From: Chloroflexota bacterium
Lineage (GTDB): Bacteria > Chloroflexota > Dehalococcoidia > SM23-28-2 > RBG-16-64-32
Assembly: GCA_005880075.1 (NCBI GenBank)
Contig: VBJT01000138.1
Span: forward strand, 1-22,211
Length of the DNA: 22,211 nt
Direction: 5' to 3'
Part shown: piece after piece, positions 14,049 to 21,878 of the stretch
Numbering within the stretch: the first letter of the stretch is position 1
Layout of the letters: every line of letters begins with the position of its first letter
The notes under the pieces: model-generated
Told to the model about the DNA's origin: nothing
The model's database searches: none
The model's input: only the letters and a program-made list of their open reading frames with translations
Made by a program: the position numbers and the translations under genes

Positions 14049-15251
14049 TTATGCCCCGTATTTACGAAACCGCCCCGCATGTGCCATGGCGAGAGGCAGG
14101 ACTTCCTTCGCCTCGAACGTCCCCAGCGACCCGCGTTGCAGCTCCGTCTCGCTAAACATCCCGCACTCGTCCGCCCGCATCCACTTCGAGCGCAGCATGA
14201 ACGGCACCGGGTGCCACGAGTGCGCCGCCATCAGCGCCGGCGTCGAGTGGTCGCCCGCAATCATGAGCACGTCCGGCTCCATCGCGATAAGCGACCGGAC
14301 CGCCGTATCGACCTCCTCGAACTTTGCCACCTTGCGGTCGAAGTCGCCGTCCTCGCCGGCCGTATCTGTGTACTTGTAGTGGACGAAGAAGTAATCGAAA
14401 CGCCCCCAGTTCTCCTGCAGCGTCGCGATGCTGTCTTCGAGCGCGGACCCCACCGGCAGCGCCTCCATCCCCACGAGCTTCGCCAGCCCGCGGTACATCG
14501 GATAGTGAGCCACCGCGGCCGGCCGCAGCTTGAACACCCCTGGCATCGCCGGCCAGTTCGGCCGCTTCGCGAACCCACGCAGCAACAGCATGTTCGCCGG
14601 CGCCTTGTCCGCTAGGTAATTCGTCGCAGCCTCAACGAACCTCGCCACCAGCGCCGCCGTCGCCTCACCCTCCGGCGACGTCGCCCCCGGCGTTAGCGGT
14701 TCCGCACCTTCTTTCTGCGGGTCGGTGTCGGCGACAGCATCGGAGAGCCCGTCGCCGCGTAGCACGAGTACAAAGCGATGTTCCCGCACTGGCTCGACGA
14801 ACACCTGCACGCCGTCCACGCGGATATCCCGCAGTCCTGCCACCAACCGCGCGCTCTCCTCAGTGCTGATACGCCCCGCGCGCCGGTCGATGATGCGCCC
14901 GGCACCGTCGACGGTGCAGAAGTTGCCACGCGCCGCCACGTCCGATGGTTGCAGGTCGAAGTCGATCCCGACCGCCTCCAGCACCCCGCGCCCGATGTTG
15001 AACCTCAGCGGGTCGTAGCCGAACAATGCCAGGTGCCCCGGCCCGCTGCCGGGCGTAACGCCCACTCCTACCGGCACCGTAAACCCGCAGGCGCTTTCCC
15101 GCGCCAGCATGTCCAGATGGGGCGTGTAAGCCGTCTCCAGTTCCGTCCGTCCCGTCTCAGGGTGCGGGAGCCCGCCCAGCCCGTCCATCACGAACAGCAC
15201 GATCTTCGTATCGGCCTCTTGGGCCAACTCGCGCGCCAGTTCAAGCTCCAT
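14049..15251 (-). CDS. apgM: 2,3-bisphosphoglycerate-independent phosphoglycerate mutase, archaeal (ApgM) type
   Basis: A 400-residue alkaline-phosphatase-superfamily enzyme interconverting 3- and 2-phosphoglycerate. Metal-binding Asp23 (LFVMDGLGG), the phosphorylated Ser69 in TPGSGPGHLALFGYDP, IGRGVLEAVGI, ARGNFCT, the KYTDTAGEDGDF motif and MIAGDHSTP near 330-340 are all seen. This is the archaeal-type family, shared by Chloroflexota and some other bacteria, not GpmI or GpmA. The ATG at 15251 lacks a Shine-Dalgarno site, and a GATAAT box ends 10 bases upstream. It leads a compact unit with the PH-like gene and tpiA. Confidence 0.93.
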   Translation of the reverse strand: MELELARELAQEADTKIVLFVMDGLGGLPHPETGRTELETAYTPHLDMLARESACGFTVPVGVGVTPGSGPGHLALFGYDPLRFNIGRGVLEAVGIDFDLQPSDVAARGNFCTVDGAGRIIDRRAGRISTEESARLVAGLRDIRVDGVQVFVEPVREHRFVLVLRGDGLSDAVADTDPQKEGAEPLTPGATSPEGEATAALVARFVEAATNYLADKAPANMLLLRGFAKRPNWPAMPGVFKLRPAAVAHYPMYRGLAKLVGMEALPVGSALEDSIATLQENWGRFDYFFVHYKYTDTAGEDGDFDRKVAKFEEVDTAVRSLIAMEPDVLMIAGDHSTPALMAAHSWHPVPFMLRSKWMRADECGMFSETELQRGSLGTFEAKEVLPLAMAHAGRFRKYGA

Positions 15252-15261
15252 CGCGAGCCCG

Positions 15262-15290
15262 ATTATCCCGTATCTAGCCCCGATGGGCTA
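15262..15290 (-). promoter_or_regulatory. Candidate apgM promoter and small palindrome
   Basis: On the minus strand GATAAT (15262-15267) matches the -10 consensus at 5 of 6 positions and lies 10 bases from the apgM ATG. Just upstream, TAGCCC (15275-15280) and GGGCTA (15285-15290) form a 6-bp inverted repeat with a 4-base gap, which could be an operator. No -35 is obvious. Confidence 0.3.
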
Positions 15291-15355
15291 TCCGACTCAC
15301 TAATCCGCCTCCGACCGCTCACGGACGATGTCCCGCCGTAGAAGGACACTGCGTT

Positions 15356-15388
15356 CCGCTCGTCCTGAGGCTCTCATAGGACGAGCGG
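15356..15388. repeat. Perfect 11-bp stem hairpin, CTGAG-type intergenic repeat
   Basis: CCGCTCGTCCT at 15356-15366 pairs perfectly with AGGACGAGCGG at 15378-15388 around an 11-base loop GAGGCTCTCAT. The layout and loop (CTGAGGCT...) resemble the widespread CTGAGCCTGTCGAAG palindromic elements also seen at 12738 and 21991. It lies between the divergent apgM and lipoprotein genes, so it is not an intrinsic terminator by position. Confidence 0.8.
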
Positions 15389-15410
15389 GGCACCCACACA
15401 GCGACCGGCC

Positions 15411-15456
15411 GATTCGCTGCCCTATTCCGCCTCAGCAGGATTCGCTGCCCATTCCC
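15411..15456. repeat. Direct repeats GATTCGCTGCCC upstream of a lipoprotein gene
   Basis: GATTCGCTGCCC occurs at 15411-15422 and 15439-15450, each followed by ATTCC after zero or a few bases (15424-15428 and 15451-15455). Spacing is 28 bases start to start. The word is shared with the gap downstream of tpiA (12831). The repeats lie just upstream of the putative promoter of the plus-strand lipoprotein gene. Confidence 0.55.
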
Positions 15457-15465
15457 TGACTAACA

Positions 15466-15471
15466 TATCCT
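15466..15471 (+). promoter_or_regulatory. Candidate -10 element (TATCCT)
   Basis: TATCCT ends 7 bases before the ATG at 15479, consistent with a transcript beginning at or next to the start codon. An AAAGG abuts the ATG too closely to be a normal ribosome site. No good -35 was found. Confidence 0.3.
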
Positions 15472-15478
15472 TGAAAGG

Positions 15479-16195
15479 ATGCGATTCGTTGCCGCGATTT
15501 CTTTGCTCTTCCTCGCCGCTCTGATAGCGTCCTGCGGCCGCGGCAGCTCCGCCGACGAAGCCTACCGCGAGTCCGCTCAGCGGGCCGTCCAGGACTCTGT
15601 CCTCACCGTCGACAATCTCCCCGAAGGCTGGGCCCGCAGCGAGATCGGAGCCCAGGCGCTCGCCGGCCTCGCGCTCAACGGCGATTGCGCCGCTCTCAAT
15701 GGGCGGGGCGCCGGCTTCCCCGGCGAGGTCGCGACGGCCGATTCAGAGCCGTTCGCCGGGCCTCATAACCAGCAGCTCGCCTCCACGGTCACGGCTTTCA
15801 GCGATCCCGAGGCTGCCCGGGCAGCCGTGCGTCGCGCGAACGACCTCGTTCTTCAGTGCAGAGACCAGATCCAGAATGCCCTCAAGCAAGCAATCCAGAA
15901 CGCCGCCGGCGATCTCGGCCGCCTTATTGGCAGCATTTCGGCCGCTGTGGAGCCCGCTCAGTACAAGCCGCTCGGCGATGAAACCTCCGCTTACAGCCTG
16001 AAAGCAGATATCTCCACGCTGCTCACAAGCATCGACGTCAACGGCCACATTCTCGTCATGCGCAACGGCCCGCTTACGGGCGTCCTCCTCTATGCCACCC
16101 TCGGCGACCTGGATGCGGGCGAAGAAGAAGGAATCGCCTCCGCTCTGTCGACCAAGATAAACACAGCCGAGCAAACGCTGCCACGCCATACATGA
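15479..16195 (+). CDS. Putative lipoprotein of unknown function
   Basis: A 238-residue protein I do not recognise. The N-terminus MRFVAAISLLFLAALIASC is a lipoprotein signal with lipobox IASC; Cys19 would be lipidated after cleavage. A soluble extracytoplasmic region follows, containing TVDNLPEGWARSEIG, a stretch with two further Cys (near residues 72 and 123) that could form a disulfide, and STVTAFSDPEAARAAVRRAN, which resembles domains found in other small secreted lipoproteins. The gene is monocistronic on the plus strand, between two glycolytic genes on the other strand, and converges on pgk with a 111-base gap that shows no strong hairpin. Confidence 0.8.
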   Translation: MRFVAAISLLFLAALIASCGRGSSADEAYRESAQRAVQDSVLTVDNLPEGWARSEIGAQALAGLALNGDCAALNGRGAGFPGEVATADSEPFAGPHNQQLASTVTAFSDPEAARAAVRRANDLVLQCRDQIQNALKQAIQNAAGDLGRLIGSISAAVEPAQYKPLGDETSAYSLKADISTLLTSIDVNGHILVMRNGPLTGVLLYATLGDLDAGEEEGIASALSTKINTAEQTLPRHT

Positions 16196-16306
16196 CCCAC
16201 TCCACCCAGATAGGAAGCAATGAGAGGTCCACAGTGCCGAGGAGCCCAACCGAAACGCCTGCGCGAGTGTCGAACCGAAACCGCGTATCCGTCCCATCGG
16301 CCATGG

Positions 16307-17566
16307 CTACGCATCCATCAGCGCCGTTACCCCCGGCAGCTCCTTCCCCTCGAGGAACTCCAATGACGCGCCGCCGCCCGTGCTCACGTGCGAAAAGCGG
16401 CTCGCCAGCCCGACCTGCTCGACCACCGCCGCTGTCTCGCCGCCGCCGATGATCGTCGTCGCCTCGCGCAGGTTCGCGATCACGCCGGCCAGCCGGTGCG
16501 ACCCGTGCGCGAAGGGCGCCATCTCGATCACGCCCATCGGCCCGTTCCAGACGACCATCCGGCAGTCCTGGAGCGCCCGCGCGAAAACGTCAATTGTGGT
16601 CTCGCCCACGTCCATGATCCGCCAGCCCTCCGGCACATCCTTCACCGAGACGCGCCTCGCCGGAGAATCCGCCGCGAACCGCTCGGCGACGATTACGTCC
16701 GCCGGAAGCAGCAGCCTCACGCCCTTCTCGTCTGCCTGCCGCATGACACTCTTCGCCTGCTCCAGGTAGTCGTCCTCGACCAGCGATTCGCCAACGTTGA
16801 AGCCCTCCGCCTTCAGGAACGTGTTCGCCATGCCGCCACCGATCAGCAGCTTGTCCACCTTCGACAGGAGGTTCTCGAGCGCGGCCATCTTCGTGCTGAT
16901 CTTCGCCCCGCCGATAATTGCGGCGTAGGGCCGCTCGGGGTTCTCAACCGCCAGACTCAGAAATTCGATCTCCTTCTCCATCAGAAGTCCCGCCACTGCC
17001 GGCAGCAGCCGCGCTACCCCTTCCGTCGAAGCGTGCGCCCGGTGCGCTGTCCCGAAGGCATCATTCACGTACACCTCACCGAGGCTGGCCAGCGCCTTCG
17101 CGTACTCGGGGTCGTTCGCCTCCTCTTCCGCGTGAAAGCGCAGGTTCTCCAGCAGCAGCACCCCACCCTCACGGAGCGAGTGCGCCGCGCGCTGAACATC
17201 CACGCCGACGCAGCAGTCCGTCATCTGGACCGCCCCCTCGCGTGGAGACGCCCAAGACTCCGGGGACGACGTATCTCCGTGATCGACGCCGGGCCGTCTC
17301 CGGGACTGTTCGTGCGCCAGCAGTTTCGCCAGCCGCTCCGCTACCGGCCGCAGCGACAACGCCTCGTCCCACCCCTTTGGCCGCCCCAGGTGTGACATTA
17401 GGATCACCTTTGCCCTCTGCTCCCGCAGGTAGGAGATCGTGGGCAGCGTCGCTCGGATTCGCGAGTCGTCTAGAATCTTTCCAGCATCCAGCGGCACGTT
17501 GTAGTCCACCCGCACGAGCACCCGCTTACCGCGCACCTCGATATCGCGCACTGTCTTCTTCTTCAC
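16307..17566 (-). CDS. pgk: Phosphoglycerate kinase with a 26-residue insertion
   Basis: A 419-residue enzyme making ATP from 1,3-bisphosphoglycerate. It shows RVDYNVPL (19-26), SHLGRPKG (58-65), ENLRFHAEEEAND (140-152), GGAKISTKMAALENLL (219-234), VVWNGPMGVIE, GGGETAAVV and STGGGASLEFLEGKELPG; all substrate and nucleotide motifs are intact. Most bacterial PGKs are about 390-400 residues. Here residues 87-112, between LAKLLAHE and VQMTDCCVG, are extra and are encoded by a palindromic element (see 17231-17308); removing them gives 393 residues and a normal alignment. The start is a GTG at 17566 with no clear ribosome site. It lies 67 bases downstream of a lipoprotein gene. Confidence 0.95.
   Translation of the reverse strand: MKKKTVRDIEVRGKRVLVRVDYNVPLDAGKILDDSRIRATLPTISYLREQRAKVILMSHLGRPKGWDEALSLRPVAERLAKLLAHEQSRRRPGVDHGDTSSPESWASPREGAVQMTDCCVGVDVQRAAHSLREGGVLLLENLRFHAEEEANDPEYAKALASLGEVYVNDAFGTAHRAHASTEGVARLLPAVAGLLMEKEIEFLSLAVENPERPYAAIIGGAKISTKMAALENLLSKVDKLLIGGGMANTFLKAEGFNVGESLVEDDYLEQAKSVMRQADEKGVRLLLPADVIVAERFAADSPARRVSVKDVPEGWRIMDVGETTIDVFARALQDCRMVVWNGPMGVIEMAPFAHGSHRLAGVIANLREATTIIGGGETAAVVEQVGLASRFSHVSTGGGASLEFLEGKELPGVTALMDA
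17231..17308. repeat. REP-like palindromic insertion inside pgk
   Basis: A 78-base segment that is extra relative to the normal PGK fold. It contains an inverted repeat: GGAGACGCCC at 17244-17253 pairs with GGGCCGTCTCC at 17291-17301 (10-bp stem with one bulged base) around a 37-base centre. The centre carries further echoes of the arm, such as GTATCTCCGTG. The length is a multiple of three and no stop is introduced, so the reading frame is kept. The element type was not identified. Confidence 0.7.
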
Positions 17567-17633
17567 GGTCTTGGGCAGACAGCGTCCATCAGGACTCCGC
17601 TACGTCTAAGCGTTCGGGACTCACCACAGCGCG

Positions 17634-18395
17634 CTAGTCGCTGACAAGCTCGAGGAAACCGCCCGTGAATTCTTCCCGCATGAGCCCAATGTCCGGGCAA
17701 TAGAACTTGAACTCCGTGGCCTTATCGATAGGCGAATAGTCCTCCGTCTTGATGCATCCGGACACTGTCTCGGCAGGCACATCGACCGTATCGTCGACAA
17801 CGATTACTTTCGAGGTGTCCTCAGCGATCCCGGGCGCGCGTTCCTGCTGGAACTGATCGCCCACTTTCGGGTCCGCCGGCATGAAGACGCCCGGCTGGTT
17901 CTGGCCCTCCCCGGCTAGCCACTGGCCCCCGTGCCCGACCACCTGGCCGCTGCTGTACTCATCGACCCGCTCCCCGAAGTAGTAGACGGCGCCGTCCTTG
18001 TGCTGGGCGTAATAGTCCTTCGTAATCTCGGTGAGCTCGCCGTTCTCGTACTCCTTCGCCTCCACCGTCCTCACCTCGACGCCGGCGACAGTGTCCGTCT
18101 CATCGAGAACGGTCTCGTCGACGCGCGTTTTGATCGTCTCGACGCCCTTTTTCTCCTCACCCTCGTACGCGCGCGTTTGCCCGGGCTGGATAGGAAAGAA
18201 GCGGTTATCGATTGTCGTACTGAAATCAGCCGGGTTCACGCCACCCGTCGGGGACGCCTGCCCCGAGCCGGTTGGCGAGGCTTCTCCACCGCCATCCTTA
18301 GAATTATCCCCGTCGCCGCAGGCGGCGAGCATCGCCGATGCCAGTGTCACGGCCGCCAGCGCGCGTGAGGTCGCCTTCGTCAATTTCCGAAGCAT
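17634..18395 (-). CDS. Putative lipoprotein of unknown function
   Basis: A 253-residue secreted lipoprotein. The signal peptide (residues 1-25) ends in lipobox LAAC with Cys26, followed by a Gly/Ser/Thr/Pro-rich linker. The mature domain has recognisable phrases: FSTTIDNRFFPIQPGQTRAY, DYYAQHKDGAVYYFGE, GVFMPADPKVGDQFQQE and FYCPDIGLMREEF. They recur in an uncharacterised family of actinobacterial and Chloroflexota lipoproteins; no activity is known to me. I use the ATG at 18395, which places the signal peptide correctly. The TTG at 18422 would add nine residues and overlap the acylase gene. It begins 13 bases after the acylase stop, so the two are probably coexpressed. Confidence 0.8.
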   Translation of the reverse strand: MLRKLTKATSRALAAVTLASAMLAACGDGDNSKDGGGEASPTGSGQASPTGGVNPADFSTTIDNRFFPIQPGQTRAYEGEEKKGVETIKTRVDETVLDETDTVAGVEVRTVEAKEYENGELTEITKDYYAQHKDGAVYYFGERVDEYSSGQVVGHGGQWLAGEGQNQPGVFMPADPKVGDQFQQERAPGIAEDTSKVIVVDDTVDVPAETVSGCIKTEDYSPIDKATEFKFYCPDIGLMREEFTGGFLELVSD

Positions 18396-18408
18396 CGCTG
18401 GCTGGTTT

Positions 18409-20793
18409 TCACCCCGCCACAAGCCGCAACCGCCCGCGCGCCTGCGCCTCCACCTGCTCCCGGTCCCAGAGCATCGGGTGGTACTCGCCCCGCCGCCACC
18501 GCGAAATCATATCGGCGTAGTGGCGGCTACCAGTGTGGCCCGACTGCCCCGACGGGAGTGTCGCTCGGCTCTGATTGAAGTCCGCGAGGTCGATGACCTG
18601 CCGCCAGCTCGCCGTGAAGCTGTTCACGTCGTAGCCGTGGTACGGGACGTAGGCGGCCTGCCAGACCGTGTTCGCGTCGCCTCCCATCGGCACAGCGCCG
18701 CGGTTGAAAATTCGATCGAGCCCGCGCACCTCACCCAATGGGTGCCGAAAATGCTGCTTATGGAGCCGGCCCCACTGCCAGCGTGACACTTCGTCTCCAA
18801 GCCGAGAGCGTAACTCCCCGACCGCTGACTCGAGCGCCTCCTCCATCGCCTCGGCCCAGGTTTTACCGTCAAACCACTGCGGCCGTTCCCGCATCTTCTC
18901 CATCAGCCACGAATGCGAGGCGTGGAAGAACGTCGTATGCGGCCGCAGCATGTGGACGCCCTTACCCAGGAAGAAGTCAGACCACGATCCCAGCTTCTCC
19001 TCGAGCGTCCGGCGAAGGAGGTGCGAGAAGAACACCTCGTAGATGCACGCCGCCACGCTGTCCGCCGGAAGCCGTTGGTCCCACGCCTTGAGGAACGTGA
19101 TCGCCCGCCGGCACCATTCGTCCTCGGGGGCGAGTGCGGTAACCAGCGGGACCAGTTCCTTCGCGGCCAGCGAGACCTGGTCTACCTGCATCGCCGCGAA
19201 GTCGTCAGCGGAATGCTTCTCCTTCTCCTCCAGCAGCTCGATGATGCGCCTCTGCCGGAAGCCATCTGCGTTCTCAGCGCTCAGAAAGTGAGGGTAGTCG
19301 TCGTCGGCGATCTTGTTGTTCGCGCTCGCGACCCAGTGCGTCTCCGGGTTGTAGGCGTGCGGAAGCTCGTCGAACGGAACGAAGCCCTTCCAGTCGTAGT
19401 CCTCCGTCCAGCCGGGCGCCGGCACCGTCCCGTGCCCTTTCCCGCGCGCCGGTACGAGTCCGCCGAGCTGGTAGCCGATGTTCCCATCCAGATCCGCATA
19501 GGCGAAGTTGAGCGGTGGGAACGGCCACTGGCTCAACGCCTGGCGGAATTCGTCCCAGTTGTGCGCCGCCATCACCATCATCATCGCCTTCACCTGGTGC
19601 GCCGGCTCCAGCGCGACCGTCTTCAGAGAAAGCGTCCGTGGCTCGCCCTTGATCGCGGGGCTGATGATCGGCCCGTGGCGCGTCACCAGCACCTCTTCAA
19701 TCACCGGCTCGTTCCGCTTGCGCACCGTAATTTCTTCCCGAAATACCTCGCCGCGCGACCACTTTCCGTTCTGGCGGTAGCGCGGCGCGTCCGCCGGGTC
19801 CATCTGCTCGACGAAGAGGTCGTCGCCGTCCACGAGCGCAGCGGTCATGCCCCAGGCGATTCGTTCGTTGTGGCCCATGACCACGGCCGGCAGGCCCGGC
19901 AGCCCCACACCCGCCGCCTTCATTTCCGGCGAGTCGATGTGCATCTCCCACCAGATCGAGGGCAGCGAGAGCGTCAGGTGCGGGTCGCACGCGAGCAGCG
20001 GCTTGCCTGTTACCGACTTCGTCCCGTCGACTGCCCAGTTGTTGCTCATGCCACGCCCTGCGACGCCGACCAGCTCGGCTGCCTGGCGATAATCCGCCAA
20101 CACATCGGGCTTCGCGCCTTTCGCTTCCGTGCCCGGCGGCACGATCACCGGCGCGCCCGCTGGATAGCTCGGCTCCAGCTCGGCCATCACTTCTGCGCCA
20201 AAGCGCTCGATTGTCCACGATCGCACGATCTCGAGGTCCCAGTTCCCCGTCAGCGCCCAGCCGAACAGCCGCCCGAAGGCGAGCGAGTCCACCGGCTGCC
20301 ACGGCGCCGGCTGCGAGCGCACAATCGTGAACTCCAGCGGCATTTTCGCCCGGTCGATGTAGGCGTTGACCCCCGCCGAGTACGCCTCGAGCACCTCACG
20401 CTCCACACTATCCGCTTCGGCCCAGTCACGCTCCGCCGCCCGGCGGAAGCCGATGCGACGCGTCATGCGGTCGATCTCGAGCACCGGTTCGCCGAGCAGC
20501 TCCGCCAGCGTGCCCGCCGCCGCACGACGGTTCATCTCCATCTGCCACAGCCGGTCCTGCGCCTGCGCGTAGCCGACCGCGAACGCGAGGTCGTTCAGGT
20601 TCGAGGCGTAGATGTGTGGCACGCCCCAGCGGTCGCGGATAATCTCCGCGCCCTCGCGCAGCCCCCTGAGCGAGACCTTGCCCTTCGCCCGCGGCACCGG
20701 CCGCCGCAGCACGTAGCCGCCCACTAGCGCCGCCGCGCCCGCCGCCAGTAGCGCCCCCGTCGCGATCCGTCTCACCGTGCGTGCGGTACCCAC
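18409..20793 (-). CDS. Penicillin acylase family (Ntn hydrolase) protein
   Basis: A 794-residue member of the penicillin/acyl-homoserine-lactone acylase family, which hydrolyse amide bonds after autocatalytic cleavage. The N-terminus has an uncleaved-looking hydrophobic segment (about 9-29), probably an anchor with the enzyme outside. RDRWGVPHIYASN (53-65) and AVGYAQAQDRLWQMEMNRR (72-90) mark the alpha chain. The expected self-cleavage site is GMSNNWAVDG, with Ser250 as the new N-terminal nucleophile of the beta chain. CDPHLTLSLPSIWWEMH and GHNERIAWGMT follow, and the C-terminal GQSGHTGSRHYADM is typical. The substrate could be N-acyl amino acids, beta-lactams or AHLs. The GTG at 20793 has a full AGGAGGT ribosome site 5 bases upstream. 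Confidence 0.93.
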   Translation of the reverse strand: MGTARTVRRIATGALLAAGAAALVGGYVLRRPVPRAKGKVSLRGLREGAEIIRDRWGVPHIYASNLNDLAFAVGYAQAQDRLWQMEMNRRAAAGTLAELLGEPVLEIDRMTRRIGFRRAAERDWAEADSVEREVLEAYSAGVNAYIDRAKMPLEFTIVRSQPAPWQPVDSLAFGRLFGWALTGNWDLEIVRSWTIERFGAEVMAELEPSYPAGAPVIVPPGTEAKGAKPDVLADYRQAAELVGVAGRGMSNNWAVDGTKSVTGKPLLACDPHLTLSLPSIWWEMHIDSPEMKAAGVGLPGLPAVVMGHNERIAWGMTAALVDGDDLFVEQMDPADAPRYRQNGKWSRGEVFREEITVRKRNEPVIEEVLVTRHGPIISPAIKGEPRTLSLKTVALEPAHQVKAMMMVMAAHNWDEFRQALSQWPFPPLNFAYADLDGNIGYQLGGLVPARGKGHGTVPAPGWTEDYDWKGFVPFDELPHAYNPETHWVASANNKIADDDYPHFLSAENADGFRQRRIIELLEEKEKHSADDFAAMQVDQVSLAAKELVPLVTALAPEDEWCRRAITFLKAWDQRLPADSVAACIYEVFFSHLLRRTLEEKLGSWSDFFLGKGVHMLRPHTTFFHASHSWLMEKMRERPQWFDGKTWAEAMEEALESAVGELRSRLGDEVSRWQWGRLHKQHFRHPLGEVRGLDRIFNRGAVPMGGDANTVWQAAYVPYHGYDVNSFTASWRQVIDLADFNQSRATLPSGQSGHTGSRHYADMISRWRRGEYHPMLWDREQVEAQARGRLRLVAG

Positions 20794-20805
20794 GGCCTAC
20801 CTCCT

Positions 20806-20896
20806 GTCATTCTGAGCCCAGCGCATCAACGCAGGCGCTCGAATATACATCAGCGATTAAACTCGTATCACCCTGCTCGGCAGAGCGAAGAATCTC
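20806..20896. repeat. Split GTCATTCTGAGC / GAGCGAAGAATCTC element
   Basis: GTCATTCTGAGC at 20806-20817 and GAGCGAAGAATCTC at 20883-20896 look like the two halves of a common intergenic repeat (GTCATTCTGAGC-GAAGCGAAGAATCTC type). They are separated by about 65 less GC-rich bases and have GAGC at both junctions. It fills most of the 147-base gap between the TsaC and acylase genes. Confidence 0.4.
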
Positions 20897-20940
20897 GGCG
20901 GAAAGCGTTGAGTATTTTCGTGGCGCTTCGCGCCTCATTG

Positions 20941-21588
20941 TCATTCCCCATTCCTCCTCACCTCCACCTCGCGCCCCAACGCTTCCTGCAGTTCCTCGCG
21001 GCTCACCGCGCCCTCGCGCACGATCGCCGGCGCTCCCGCCGAGACGTCGATCACCGTCGACTCCACCTCTCTCGTCGCGCGCCCGCCGTCGATCACCAGC
21101 GATACCATCTCTCCCAGCGAGAACGCCACCTCCGCCGCCGACACCGGCGGCCTCGCGCCCGAGCGGTTCGCGCTCGATCCCGTCATCGGTTCGCCCAACA
21201 TCTTCACGAGGCTGCGCGGCACGTCGTTGTCCGGCACGCGCAGCCCCACGGTGTTTTGCCCGGCCAGAGCGCGGCTCCTGAGCCCAGCGGACTTGCGCAG
21301 GACGATCGTCAGCGGCCCCGGCCAAAAGCGCGACATCAAGCGCTGAGCCACAGGCGTAATCTCCGCGTAGCGGCCGGCGTCCCCCGGCTCCGCTATCAGC
21401 AGCGGCAGCGGCTTGTTCGGAGTCCGTCCCTTAACCGCGTATAGCCGGCGAATCGCATCTTCGTTCGAGGCCGTCGCGCCGATACCGTAGACAGTGTCTG
21501 TTGGATAGCACACGAGCTGCCCCTGGCGCAGCAAAAACGCCGCCTGCTCGATGCACGCGGGGTGGTCGGCGGGCATTATGTTCGCCAC
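20941..21588 (-). CDS. Threonylcarbamoyl-AMP synthase (TsaC/Sua5/YrdC family)
   Basis: A 215-residue enzyme making threonylcarbamoyl-AMP from threonine, bicarbonate and ATP, the first step of t6A37 tRNA modification. The YrdC fold motifs are present: CYPTDTVYGIGA (27-38), KGRTPNKPLPLLI (53-65), RFWPGPLTIVL (87-97), VGLRVPD, MTGSSANRSG (135-144) and ESTVID. It lacks the C-terminal Sua5 domain, so it is the short TsaC-like form. The GTG at 21588 is one start; an ATG four codons later (21576) is equally possible, and neither has a good ribosome site. It is divergent from guaA and 147 bases upstream of the acylase gene. Confidence 0.93.
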   Translation of the reverse strand: MANIMPADHPACIEQAAFLLRQGQLVCYPTDTVYGIGATASNEDAIRRLYAVKGRTPNKPLPLLIAEPGDAGRYAEITPVAQRLMSRFWPGPLTIVLRKSAGLRSRALAGQNTVGLRVPDNDVPRSLVKMLGEPMTGSSANRSGARPPVSAAEVAFSLGEMVSLVIDGGRATREVESTVIDVSAGAPAIVREGAVSREELQEALGREVEVRRNGE

Positions 21589-21655
21589 TGACGCAACGCT
21601 ACCACCTCGGCGGCGTGATGGCTAGGCGGACGCGTGTCCCGGCGATTCTTATGCC

Positions 21656-21784
21656 GTAGGGGCGGAGGCATGCCAAACGGTGTCTCGTTGCAAGTCGCCC
21701 ACCCGATCACGGGACATCGCCCCGCCCCGGAGATATCGCCGGTGCCTCGCCCATACAACGGCTTCGTCTGGAGTTTGTTTGGCA
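21656..21784. repeat. Nested imperfect inverted repeats between tsaC and guaA
   Basis: GTAGGGGCGGAGGCA (21656-21670) is imperfectly complementary to TGCCTCGCCCATAC (21743-21756). Separately, TGCCAAA (21671-21677) is complementary to TTTGGCA (21778-21784), so the pairs cross or alternate. The 296-base gap contains no convincing gene. It may be a remnant of repetitive or mobile DNA. Confidence 0.4.
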
Positions 21785-21849
21785 AATCGCCGCTCCCGGG
21801 GCCGGCCCGGAGGCCAGAAGAAAAACGATAAGACGCCTAATCCATATCG

Positions 21850-21878
21850 TTGCCTTGGCCCCGGCTGCGTGCTATCAT
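21850..21878 (+). promoter_or_regulatory. Candidate guaA promoter
   Basis: TTGCCT at 21850-21855 (4 of 6 to consensus), a 17-base spacer and TATCAT at 21873-21878 (5 of 6). The -10 ends 6 bases before the guaA ATG at 21885, so transcription would begin at about the A of the ATG. There is no Shine-Dalgarno site. Confidence 0.6.

Noticed and set aside
15356..15388. Intrinsic terminator
   Set aside because: The stem is strong but lies upstream of both divergent genes and has no T-run; it fits a dispersed repeat better.
16388..17395. 335-codon plus-strand open frame
   Set aside because: Antisense shadow of pgk.
18913..20727. 604-codon plus-strand open frame
   Set aside because: Exactly antisense to the penicillin acylase gene; Arg/His/Leu-rich composition typical of reverse-strand frames in GC-rich DNA.
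21634..21831. Short plus-strand frame upstream of guaA, and a 69-codon minus-strand frame at 21576-21785
   Set aside because: No ribosome site, no recognisable family, and both run through inverted-repeat DNA; the minus-strand frame also overlaps the tsaC start.
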